Below are positions 53,996 through 64,000 of a stretch of DNA of 64,000 nucleotides, in pieces (the first letter of the stretch is position 1; each line of letters begins with the position of its first letter). The notes beneath the pieces are model-generated. The model did no database searches, was not told the DNA's origin, and worked only from the letters and a program-made list of their open reading frames with translations. The position numbers and the translations under genes were made by a program. Source of the DNA: Citrobacter braakii (GTDB lineage: Bacteria > Pseudomonadota > Gammaproteobacteria > Enterobacterales > Enterobacteriaceae); the NCBI RefSeq assembly GCF_002075345.1, contig NZ_NAEW01000006.1:62001-126000 (forward strand). Reading direction: 5' to 3'.

Positions 53996-55258
53996 TTAAA
54001 ACTCTTTACGTAACCAGCTATTCAGTCGCTTGATCCACGATCCGACCGAGGCAGTTACGCGCTTTTCTACTTCAGCCTCACCACTTAAATGGGATTCTTT
54101 CCCGTAGTGCAGCAGCCCTACCGCCGTTGAATAATACGGCTCCTGGGCATAATCCGTCAGACCGGTAATATTCAGCGGTGCGCCAATACGTACTTGTGTA
54201 TGGAACACGCGCTGTGCGCAGGCCGCAAGACCTTCAATTTGCGCAGCACCGCCGGTTAACACAATCCCCGCCGCCAGATGATGTTTCACACCCTGCTGGC
54301 GAAGCTGTTCTTGTAATTGCAAAATTTCTTCGTTGACCAGGTTGAGCAGCTCGGTATAACGCGGCTCAATGACCTCTGCCAGAGTCTGACGTTGCAGGCT
54401 ACGCGGCGGACGACCACCAACGCTTGGCACTTCAACGCTCTCGTCTTTACCCACGATGGAACCCAGTGCGCAGCCATGACGCACTTTGATGGCTTCAGCA
54501 TCGCTCGGCGGCGTACCAAAGGCATACGCGATATCGCTGGTCACGACATTCCCTGCATAAGGGATAACTTTAGTGTGGCGCAACGCCCCGCCAGTATAAA
54601 CGGCGATGTCCATTGTACCACCACCAATATCCACCACGCAGACACCCAGTTCACGTTCATCTTCCGTCAATACGGAATAACTGGCTGCCAACCCGGCAAA
54701 AATCAGTTGGTCAACTTTCAGACCACAACGTTCAACGGCTTTGACAATATTCTTCGCCATGTCGTTGTGGCAGGTAATAAGATGGACTTTTGCCTGCATA
54801 CGCACACCGGAAAGACCGACCGGATTTTTGATACCTTCCTGGTAGTCGATGGCGTATTCCTGCGGGATGACGTGCAGAACACGATGTTCATCGCGAACGC
54901 GTACGGATTTTGCCGTATGTACCACGTTTTCCACATCTTCCTGCGTCACTTCCTCTTCGGAAATGGGCACCATACCAATTTCATTCTGACAGCTAATATG
55001 TTTACCGGAAAGCGCCAGATACACTGAAGAGATCTGGCAATCTGCCATCAGTTCAGCCTGGTCAATGGCGCGCTGTACGCACTTCACCACTGACTCAAGG
55101 TCATTCACCCCGCCTTTATCCATACCTCGCGATGGGCAACTGCCCACGCCAATGATATTGACCATACCGTCGGGCAGAACTTCCCCTACTAAAGCGGCTA
55201 CCTTCGCGGTGCCAATCTCCAGTCCAACTACCAGTTTTCTGTCCGTCGCCTTGATCAT
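53996..55258 (-). CDS. ftsA: Cell division protein FtsA
   Basis: FtsA is the actin-like membrane tether of FtsZ. The 420-residue protein has phosphate-binding [18 protein letters not shown] at the N-terminus, [14 protein letters not shown], the later [12 protein letters not shown], and the C-terminal amphipathic helix ([15 protein letters not shown]) that anchors it. It overlaps ftsQ by four bases. In E. coli several ftsZ promoters lie inside ftsA; they should be sought in this gene too. Confidence 0.97.
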   Translation of the reverse strand: MIKATDRKLVVGLEIGTAKVAALVGEVLPDGMVNIIGVGSCPSRGMDKGGVNDLESVVKCVQRAIDQAELMADCQISSVYLALSGKHISCQNEIGMVPISEEEVTQEDVENVVHTAKSVRVRDEHRVLHVIPQEYAIDYQEGIKNPVGLSGVRMQAKVHLITCHNDMAKNIVKAVERCGLKVDQLIFAGLAASYSVLTEDERELGVCVVDIGGGTMDIAVYTGGALRHTKVIPYAGNVVTSDIAYAFGTPPSDAEAIKVRHGCALGSIVGKDESVEVPSVGGRPPRSLQRQTLAEVIEPRYTELLNLVNEEILQLQEQLRQQGVKHHLAAGIVLTGGAAQIEGLAACAQRVFHTQVRIGAPLNITGLTDYAQEPYYSTAVGLLHYGKESHLSGEAEVEKRVTASVGSWIKRLNSWLRKEF

Positions 55259-56088
55259 TGTTGTTCTGCCTGTGCCTGATTCTGTTGCTGATTAGATTCC
55301 TCAGGAGGCAAGGGAACCCAGCCTACTGCCGCTCCTGAGTCATAACGCAAATCAACGTAGCTAATCCGTTTGCCATCGGTTTGCGCCTGCTGCTGTAAAA
55401 CCGGGTAGAGTTCCACAAAGCGAGCCAAACGTTTTATCGTATCGCCCCTGCCCAGATTCAGCTTAATATCGTTATTCAGCGTCAACTGCCAGGAACGACG
55501 AGCGGTCATTGCCGCTTCCTTCAGGGTGAATCTGTCCTTAGCCAGCACCTGCCCCATATCGCGGAACCCTTGCAGCACTTCACTTGCGCTGCCTTCCGGT
55601 CCGTACAACATAGGTAATACCTGCTTATTGGCCCGACCGGTTGGGACACTGAAGGTATTTCCTTCGGCATCCACCATATGTTGGTCATTCCAACGCGCTA
55701 TTGGCACATATTCAACCAGATGAATCTTCAATTCATCAGGCCATTGCTTTCTAACGCTCGCCTGTTTGATCCAGGGGAGGCGTTCAATCTGGCTCTGGAT
55801 GATGTTCACATCCTGAGTCATAAATGTTCCCGGAGCGCCCAGCGCCAGGATGGACTGACGGATATCATCATTGCGTGTGTAATGCCGTTCACCGGTTAAC
55901 ACCAGTTTTGACAATGGCAGGCGCTGCGCATCTTCCATCCATCCCAACACTACCCAGCCGCTGACAAACACGGTGCACAGCACTGTCAGCAGGAACAGTA
56001 TTCCTGCAAGACGCGTTCCATTATTGCGGCGTGAGGAGTTTACTTCGTCTTCATCACCGTTTCGCGTGTTCAGCGCAGCCTGCGACAT
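55255..56088 (-). CDS. ftsQ: Cell division protein FtsQ
   Basis: FtsQ links early and late division proteins through FtsB and FtsL. The 277-residue product has a short cytoplasmic tail, one membrane helix ([25 protein letters not shown], about residues 26-50), a POTRA domain ([23 protein letters not shown]), and a beta domain ending in a Gln-rich tail. One base separates it from ddlB. Confidence 0.95.
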   Translation of the reverse strand: MSQAALNTRNGDEDEVNSSRRNNGTRLAGILFLLTVLCTVFVSGWVVLGWMEDAQRLPLSKLVLTGERHYTRNDDIRQSILALGAPGTFMTQDVNIIQSQIERLPWIKQASVRKQWPDELKIHLVEYVPIARWNDQHMVDAEGNTFSVPTGRANKQVLPMLYGPEGSASEVLQGFRDMGQVLAKDRFTLKEAAMTARRSWQLTLNNDIKLNLGRGDTIKRLARFVELYPVLQQQAQTDGKRISYVDLRYDSGAAVGWVPLPPEESNQQQNQAQAEQQ

Positions 56089-56089
56089 A

Positions 56090-58478
<2,389 letters not shown>

Positions 58479-58529
58479 TCTTTAGCCATTAACTTCTTAG
58501 TTCATGCGATGCAAAAGGCATCACCACAA

Positions 58530-59597
58530 TTACGCCCGGGCAGCCCGGCTCACTTCATTTGCAACGCGCTCTGTGGCATCCGGTATGGATGCGGCGCGCG
58601 CACGTTCTGCCATGGTTAATAACGTTTCTCGCGACCACCCGGCAAGGGTGCTGGCGACGGCATCCACAGTAAACTGCGGCTGCTCCAGAATTTTGGCGGC
58701 GCCCGCTTTCTCCAGCGGCAGCGCATTCCAATACTGCTGTCTGTCTTTGTGCTGGAACGGCACAAACAGCGCAGGCAAACCTGCGGCGGCAATTTCGCTC
58801 ACCGTCAGCGCGCCTGAGCGACAAACCACGACATCAGCCCACGCGTAGGCCGCTGCCATATCATCAATAAACTCAGTGACCTTGTGCTGCGGTTGTCCCG
58901 CGTCGGCATACGCCTGTTCAACGGTCTGCTGCGAGCCTTTGCCGCTCTGATGCCAGATAGTCACCGCGTCGCCAAGCTTTGCGGCAACCTGCGGCATCGT
59001 CTGGTTCAGTACGCGTGCGCCCTGAGATCCCCCGACGACCAACACACGAACCGGACCTTCACGCCCGGCCAGACGCACTTTTGGCAACGGCAGCGCCAGC
59101 ACGTCAGTGCGCACTGGGTTGCCCACCACTTCCGCATTCGAGAAAGCGCCAGGAAAAGCCTGCATCACCGTAGTGGCAATCTTCGCCAGCCATTTGTTAG
59201 TTAATCCCGCAATGCCGTTCTGCTCATGCAGTACAACCGGAATACCTAATGACCAGGCCGCCAGACCGCCAGGGCCAGACACGTAGCCGCCCATACCCAG
59301 CACCACATCGGGTTTAAACTGCTTCATGATGGCGCGCGCCTGACGCCAGGCATTAAAAATACGCACAGGTGCGGCAAGCAGCGCATTGACGCCTTTACCA
59401 CGCAAACCGGAGATACGAATAAAGTCAATTTCAATGCCGTGTTTCGGCACTAAGTCCGCTTCCATACGATCGGCGGTGCCCAGCCAACGAACCTGCCAGC
59501 CCTGGGCCATTAAATGGTGCGCGACCGCCAGCCCCGGGAACACATGCCCGCCGGTACCGCCTGCCATCACCATTAACCGCTTCGGTTGACCACTCAT
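58530..59597 (-). CDS. murG: Undecaprenyl-PP-MurNAc-pentapeptide GlcNAc transferase MurG
   Basis: MurG converts lipid I to lipid II at the inner face of the membrane. The 355-residue GT28 protein shows the glycine-rich loops [30 protein letters not shown] and [12 protein letters not shown]. The UDP-GlcNAc-binding residues lie in [33 protein letters not shown]. It overlaps ftsW by four bases. Confidence 0.97.
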   Translation of the reverse strand: MSGQPKRLMVMAGGTGGHVFPGLAVAHHLMAQGWQVRWLGTADRMEADLVPKHGIEIDFIRISGLRGKGVNALLAAPVRIFNAWRQARAIMKQFKPDVVLGMGGYVSGPGGLAAWSLGIPVVLHEQNGIAGLTNKWLAKIATTVMQAFPGAFSNAEVVGNPVRTDVLALPLPKVRLAGREGPVRVLVVGGSQGARVLNQTMPQVAAKLGDAVTIWHQSGKGSQQTVEQAYADAGQPQHKVTEFIDDMAAAYAWADVVVCRSGALTVSEIAAAGLPALFVPFQHKDRQQYWNALPLEKAGAAKILEQPQFTVDAVASTLAGWSRETLLTMAERARAASIPDATERVANEVSRAARA

Positions 59598-60838
59598 CGT
59601 GCACCTCGTGTAAACGCCTGGGCTTTTTCCAGACGCGTTTCATAATCAATACGTAACAAAAACATGATGGCCGTCGACATAATCAACAAACTTGAACCAC
59701 CATAACTGATCAGCGGCAGCGTCAGACCTTTGGTTGGCAGCATACCCGCAGCCGCACCGACGTTTACCAGTGCCTGGAAGCTAAACCAGATCCCGATTGA
59801 GCAGGCTAAAAAGCCTGAAAAACGGTGGTCAATTTCCAACGCCTTACGGCCAATCGACATCGCGCGAAAAGCGACGAAGAATACCATTAAAAGTGCCAAT
59901 ACCACACCGATATAACCCAGCTCTTCCCCAATGATGGCGAAGATGAAGTCGGTATGCGCTTCTGGTAAATACTCCAGTTTTTGGACTGAATTACCTAAGC
60001 CCTGCCCCCAAACCTCACCGCGACCAAATGCCATCAGGGATTGCGTCAGCTGGTAGCCACTGCCGAACGGATCTTCCCATGGGTTCCAGAAAGAGGTTAC
60101 GCGGCGAATACGATACGGTTCGGCAAGGATCAGCAGCACGACCGCTGAAATCCCCATGCCGATAATGGCAATGAACTGCCACAGTTTCGCTCCGGCGAGA
60201 AACAGCATCGCCAGGGTAGTGACAAACAGCACTACCACCGTACCAAGGTCAGGCTGTGCCAGCAGTAAAATAGCCAGCACCAGGATCACGCCCATCGGTT
60301 TTAAGAAACCGCGCAAGTTGTTACGCACTTCATCAACTTTACGCACCAGGTAGTTGGCGAGGTAACAGAACAGCGACAGCTTGGTAAATTCCGCAGGCTG
60401 AATACGCAGCGGCCCCAGCGCAATCCAGCGCGACGCCCCGTTAACGGAGCTACCCACCACCAGCACAATCAGCAGCATGATGATCGAGGCTATCAGCATC
60501 GTCGTACTGTACTTTTGCCAGAACTCCATCGGCAGACGCAGCGTCACCATCGCCAGGCAGAAGGCGAGGAAGATGTACAGTGCATCACGCTTAGCAAACA
60601 GGAAAGGATCGCCCGCCAGACGTTGTCCAACGGGCATCGATGCCGATGTCACCATCACAAAACCGATCGCTGCCAGACCAAAGGTCAACCACAGCAGCAT
60701 GCGGTCATACATGATCAGGCTGTCCGCGTCTTTATCACGCGAAGCCATCACCCAGCCTTTAAGTGCCGCGAAGACCCACGCCAGGATACCCAGTCCCGGT
60801 AAGCGCGGCATTCTCAGACGAGGGAGAGATAAGCGCAT
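59594..60838 (-). CDS. ftsW: Septal peptidoglycan polymerase FtsW
   Basis: FtsW is the SEDS-family glycosyltransferase that works with FtsI at the septum. The 414-residue protein has about ten membrane helices, the catalytic-loop region with [22 protein letters not shown], and the signature [20 protein letters not shown] chose the ATG at 60838, which forms TGATG with the murD stop, instead of the TTG one codon earlier. Confidence 0.96.
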   Translation of the reverse strand: MRLSLPRLRMPRLPGLGILAWVFAALKGWVMASRDKDADSLIMYDRMLLWLTFGLAAIGFVMVTSASMPVGQRLAGDPFLFAKRDALYIFLAFCLAMVTLRLPMEFWQKYSTTMLIASIIMLLIVLVVGSSVNGASRWIALGPLRIQPAEFTKLSLFCYLANYLVRKVDEVRNNLRGFLKPMGVILVLAILLLAQPDLGTVVVLFVTTLAMLFLAGAKLWQFIAIIGMGISAVVLLILAEPYRIRRVTSFWNPWEDPFGSGYQLTQSLMAFGRGEVWGQGLGNSVQKLEYLPEAHTDFIFAIIGEELGYIGVVLALLMVFFVAFRAMSIGRKALEIDHRFSGFLACSIGIWFSFQALVNVGAAAGMLPTKGLTLPLISYGGSSLLIMSTAIMFLLRIDYETRLEKAQAFTRGAR

Positions 60839-62154
60839 CAACCCAACTCCTTCGCCAGGCGGGTAAAGACGTCACCACGTTGCTCAAAGTTCTTGAACTG
60901 GTCGAGGCTGGCGCAGGCGGGCGACAGCAGCACCATATCGCCCGACTTCACGCGCGGTGCGAGCAGACGCATTGCCTGCTCCATGGTTTCAGTTTGTTCC
61001 GTAACGTCAGGTCGCAGAGCGGCAAGCTGCGCGCCATCGCGACCAAAGCAGTACAGACGAATGTTGTCGCCGGTCAGGTATCGTTGCAGCGGCGTAAAGT
61101 CAGCGGATTTCCCGTCTCCCCCCAGCAACAGGTGCAACGTACCGTCAACGTGCAGGCCATTCAGCGCGGCTTCAGTGCTTCCGACGTTGGTGGCTTTAGA
61201 ATCGTTAATCCAGCGCACGCCGTTGTGCTCAAGCACAGTCTGAAAACGGTGCGCCAGACCGGTAAACGTGGTGAGCGCTTTCAGGCTCGACGCCCGCGGC
61301 AGACCTGCGGCATCCGCCAGCGCCAGCGCAGCCAGGGCGTTGGTATAGTTATGCTGACCGGAAAGCGTCATCTCTTTCACGTTAAGAACTTTTTCACCCT
61401 TCACTCGCAGCCAGGTTTCGCCCTGCTGACGGTTCAGGTGATAGTCACCCATGTTGATGCCAAAGCTCACGCAACGCTCATCCGCCCCGCGAACCGGCAT
61501 GGTCAGCGCATCATCAGCGTTGACCACACACACTTTCGCGTTTTCATAGACGCGCAGTTTGGCCGCACGATACTGCTGCAAGCCAAACGGATATCTGTCC
61601 ATATGGTCTTCGGTGACGTTCAAAATGGTAGCGGCTACGGCTTGTAAGCTGGAGGTCGTTTCCAGTTGGAAGCTCGACAGTTCCAGAACATACAGCTCAC
61701 GTTCGTCATCCAGCAGCATCAGCGCGGGCAGGCCAATATTACCGCCAACCCCCACGTTCACACCGGCCGCTTTCGCCATCTCACCTACCAGCGTAGTGAC
61801 TGTGCTTTTCCCGTTGGAACCGGTGATCGCGACGATCGGTGCCTGTGCTTCGCGACAGAACAGCTCAATGTCGCCGACAATTTCAATTCCCGCATCGGCG
61901 GCGGCGCTCAACGAAGGATGCGCCAGGGCAATACCAGGGCTGGCGACAATAAGATCAGCGGCCAGCAGCCAGTCATCATTCAGACTGCCAACATGACGCT
62001 CAACCGCTTCCGGTAATTTGTCCAGGCCCGGCGGCGTCGCGCGGGTATCCATTACGCGCGGCGTCACGCCACGCGCCAGGAAGAAATCCACGCAGGACAG
62101 CCCGGTCAAACCCAGACCGATAATGACGACTTTTTTACCCTGGTAATCAGCCAT
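60838..62154 (-). CDS. murD: UDP-MurNAc-L-alanine--D-glutamate ligase
   Basis: MurD adds D-glutamate to UDP-MurNAc-L-Ala. The 438-residue product has [13 protein letters not shown] at the N-terminus, P-loop [24 protein letters not shown], and the C-terminal [22 protein letters not shown]. The start at 62154 (MADYQGKKV) matches the family; the frame runs 30 codons further into mraY. Two bases separate it from mraY. Confidence 0.97.
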   Translation of the reverse strand: MADYQGKKVVIIGLGLTGLSCVDFFLARGVTPRVMDTRATPPGLDKLPEAVERHVGSLNDDWLLAADLIVASPGIALAHPSLSAAADAGIEIVGDIELFCREAQAPIVAITGSNGKSTVTTLVGEMAKAAGVNVGVGGNIGLPALMLLDDERELYVLELSSFQLETTSSLQAVAATILNVTEDHMDRYPFGLQQYRAAKLRVYENAKVCVVNADDALTMPVRGADERCVSFGINMGDYHLNRQQGETWLRVKGEKVLNVKEMTLSGQHNYTNALAALALADAAGLPRASSLKALTTFTGLAHRFQTVLEHNGVRWINDSKATNVGSTEAALNGLHVDGTLHLLLGGDGKSADFTPLQRYLTGDNIRLYCFGRDGAQLAALRPDVTEQTETMEQAMRLLAPRVKSGDMVLLSPACASLDQFKNFEQRGDVFTRLAKELG

Positions 62155-62156
62155 GA

Positions 62157-63239
62157 TTAACGTACCTTCAGCGTTGCCAGGCCAATCAGCACCAGCATCA
62201 GCGAAATAATCCAGAAGCGCACAATTACGCGCGGTTCCGGCCAACCTTTCAGTTCATAGTGATGGTGGATCGGCGCCATACGGAAGATGCGCTGTCCGCG
62301 CAGCTTAAAGGAGCCAACCTGCAAAATGACCGACAGTGTTTCTACGACGAATACACCGCCCATGATCACCAGCAGGAACTCCTGACGCAGCAGCACGGCA
62401 ATAATGCCCAGCGCGCCGCCCAGCGCCAGCGATCCGACGTCGCCCATAAAGACCTGCGCCGGATAGGTGTTAAACCACAAGAAGCCTAACCCCGCACCGA
62501 CAATTGCCGTACAGACGATCACTAATTCGCCGGCATGACGTAAATAGGGAATATGCAGATAGTTGGCGAAGTTCATGTTACCGGTCGCCCACGCTACCAA
62601 CGCAAAACCTGCGGCCACAAAGACGGTCGGCATAATCGCCAGACCATCCAGACCATCGGTGAGGTTGACCGCGTTGCCAGTACCCACAATCACGAAGTAC
62701 GCCAGCAGCACGTAGAACAGCCCCAACTGGGGCATCACGTCTTTAAAGAACGGCACCACCAGCTCAGTGGCCGGGGTATCTTTACCAGCCAGATACAGGG
62801 CAAAGGCCACGCCCAGCGCAATCACCGACATCCAGAAGTATTTCCAGCGCGCGATCAGGCCCTTGGTGTCTTTGCGTACCACTTTGCGGTAGTCATCGAC
62901 AAAACCGATAATGCCGTAACCGACCAATACCACCAGCACGCACCATACGTACGGGTTCGACGGGTATGCCCACAGCAGTACGGAGATAACAATCGCGGTG
63001 AGGATCATAATCCCGCCCATGGTCGGCGTACCGCGTTTACTGAAGTGTGATTCCGGACCGTCGTTACGCACGACCTGTCCAAAGGACATTTTTTGCAAGC
63101 GGGCGATCATGCGCGGGCCCATCCACAAAGAGATGAACAGCGCGGTCAGCAGGCTGACGATGGCGCGAAACGTCAGATAGGAAAAGACGTTAAAGCCGGA
63201 ATAATATTTGACCAAATGTTCGGCCAGCCAAACTAACAT
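62157..63239 (-). CDS. mraY: Phospho-MurNAc-pentapeptide translocase MraY
   Basis: MraY transfers phospho-MurNAc-pentapeptide to undecaprenyl phosphate, making lipid I. The 360-residue protein has ten predicted helices, the family motif GTPTMGG near the N-terminus, [16 protein letters not shown] with the Asp pair, [10 protein letters not shown], and [17 protein letters not shown] at the C-terminal side. It overlaps murF by seven bases. Confidence 0.97.
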   Translation of the reverse strand: MLVWLAEHLVKYYSGFNVFSYLTFRAIVSLLTALFISLWMGPRMIARLQKMSFGQVVRNDGPESHFSKRGTPTMGGIMILTAIVISVLLWAYPSNPYVWCVLVVLVGYGIIGFVDDYRKVVRKDTKGLIARWKYFWMSVIALGVAFALYLAGKDTPATELVVPFFKDVMPQLGLFYVLLAYFVIVGTGNAVNLTDGLDGLAIMPTVFVAAGFALVAWATGNMNFANYLHIPYLRHAGELVIVCTAIVGAGLGFLWFNTYPAQVFMGDVGSLALGGALGIIAVLLRQEFLLVIMGGVFVVETLSVILQVGSFKLRGQRIFRMAPIHHHYELKGWPEPRVIVRFWIISLMLVLIGLATLKVR

Positions 63240-64000
63240 GTCCCATTCTCCTGTAATGCGCGTACTACCTCTTCCATGGCGGCACTACGTGAACCCTTCA
63301 CTAAAATCGTCATAATCTGATGTTCTGCAATCAGCGCCTTAAGATGCGCGGTCAACGCGGTTTTATCCGCAAAATGCTCACCCGCACCGCTGGCATGGCT
63401 AATTGCCTGACTCAGTTTCCCTGTACTCAGCACACGGTCGATACCTGCAGCCTTCGCAGCGTCACCCACCTGCACGTGGCATGCTTCGCTTTCCGCGCCA
63501 AGCTCTGCCATATCGCCAACGACCAGCACGCGGTAGCCCGGCATTTCGGACAGCACGTTTACCGCTGCGGTCATTGACCCGACATTTGCGTTATAGGAGT
63601 CATCCAGCAGTAGCTGATTTTCTGCCAGTTGAATCGGGAACAGACGCCCCGGTACCGCTTGCAGCTCCTTCAGACCCGCTTTAATCGCTTCGTGCGTCGC
63701 GCCTACCGCCATAGAGAGCGCAGCCGCCGCCAGGGCGTTAGCAATGTTGTGACGACCCGGCAGCGGCAGCAGAACATCAATGCTTCCGGTTGGCGTTTGC
63801 AGAGAAAACTCTGTGCCGTGTGAAGTCACATGAACATTGGCCGCCGAAAAGTCGCTGTTGGCCGCATTCGGGGAGAAGCGCCAGACTTTGCGATCGCCGA
63901 TAATGCTCTGCCAGTTCAGCCAGTCGTTATTGTCGGCATTCATAATGGCGATTCCGTTCGCTGGCAGGCCGGTAAAAATCTCACCTTTTGCCTTCGCAAC
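63233..64000 (-). CDS. murF: UDP-MurNAc-tripeptide--D-Ala-D-Ala ligase, partial
   Basis: MurF adds D-Ala-D-Ala to complete the pentapeptide. Only the C-terminal 255 residues are present; the gene runs off the right edge of the window. The frame is open from 64000 ([21 protein letters not shown]), continuing into [11 protein letters not shown], and it includes [29 protein letters not shown], and [15 protein letters not shown] near the end. The E. coli protein is about 452 residues, so roughly 197 are missing. Confidence 0.96.
   Translation of the reverse strand, partial: VAKAKGEIFTGLPANGIAIMNADNNDWLNWQSIIGDRKVWRFSPNAANSDFSAANVHVTSHGTEFSLQTPTGSIDVLLPLPGRHNIANALAAAALSMAVGATHEAIKAGLKELQAVPGRLFPIQLAENQLLLDDSYNANVGSMTAAVNVLSEMPGYRVLVVGDMAELGAESEACHVQVGDAAKAAGIDRVLSTGKLSQAISHASGAGEHFADKTALTAHLKALIAEHQIMTILVKGSRSAAMEEVVRALQENGTC

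Overview
The window is chromosomal DNA of an enteric gammaproteobacterium in the Escherichia/Salmonella/Citrobacter group. Almost every protein is close to its E. coli K-12 counterpart as I remember it, and gene order follows the E. coli dksA-to-murF segment in inverted orientation. The additions resemble the Salmonella/Citrobacter gene set: a D-threonate-type catabolic locus, a chromosomal TraT, and a GH43/permease pair. I cannot fix the species from sequence alone; Citrobacter is my best guess. The window has no tRNA, rRNA, CRISPR array, prophage or insertion sequence that I can see.

Layout. (1) 147-5879: dksA, gluQ, pcnB, folK and panB-panC-panD (transcription control, tRNA modification, RNA polyadenylation, folate and pantothenate synthesis). 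(2) 5886-10812: yadE, yadI, the ABC exporter yadHG, carbonic anhydrase can, and hpt. (3) 11016-16201: periplasmic glucose oxidation (gcd), a small exported protein of unknown role, copper oxidase cueO under a textbook CueR promoter, and yacC. (4) 16232-20203: a four-gene minus-strand catabolic operon (permease, DUF1537 kinase, PdxA2-type dehydrogenase, DeoR regulator) lying where E. coli has speE-speD. (5) 20384-34458: yacL, acnB, an envelope cluster (yacH/DUF3300, DUF2950, TraT), then lpd, aceF, aceE and pdhR, read pdhR to lpd on the minus strand. (6) 35023-38910: aroP, then a GPH-family sugar permease with a GH43 glycosidase. (7) 38992-48026: ampE-ampD, nadC, a broken ppdD pilin gene followed by intact hofB-hofC, then guaC, coaE-zapD-yacG and mutT. 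(8) 48083-64000: secA, secM, lpxC and the division/cell-wall cluster ftsZ-ftsA-ftsQ-ddlB-murC-murG-ftsW-murD-mraY-murF, all minus strand, with murF cut by the window edge.

How the genes work together. The pyruvate dehydrogenase operon and acnB feed the TCA cycle, and PdhR has its operator just upstream of its own gene. The dcw genes make lipid-linked peptidoglycan precursors and assemble the division ring, AmpD recycles wall fragments, LpxC commits to lipid A, and SecM tunes SecA.

The most notable departures from the expected layout are: an in-frame amber codon in ppdD; an ERIC element of about 123 bp between ftsA and ftsZ; the absence of speED at its usual place; a near-F-plasmid-like TraT in the chromosome; a long hairpin in the aceE leader; an enlarged Met/His-rich insert in CueO; and an AUU start on pcnB. 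I found no convincing wholly new multi-gene system. The best candidates for under-described biology are the yacH-DUF2950-TraT envelope cluster, the unnamed 173-residue exported protein beside gcd, and the aceE leader hairpin.
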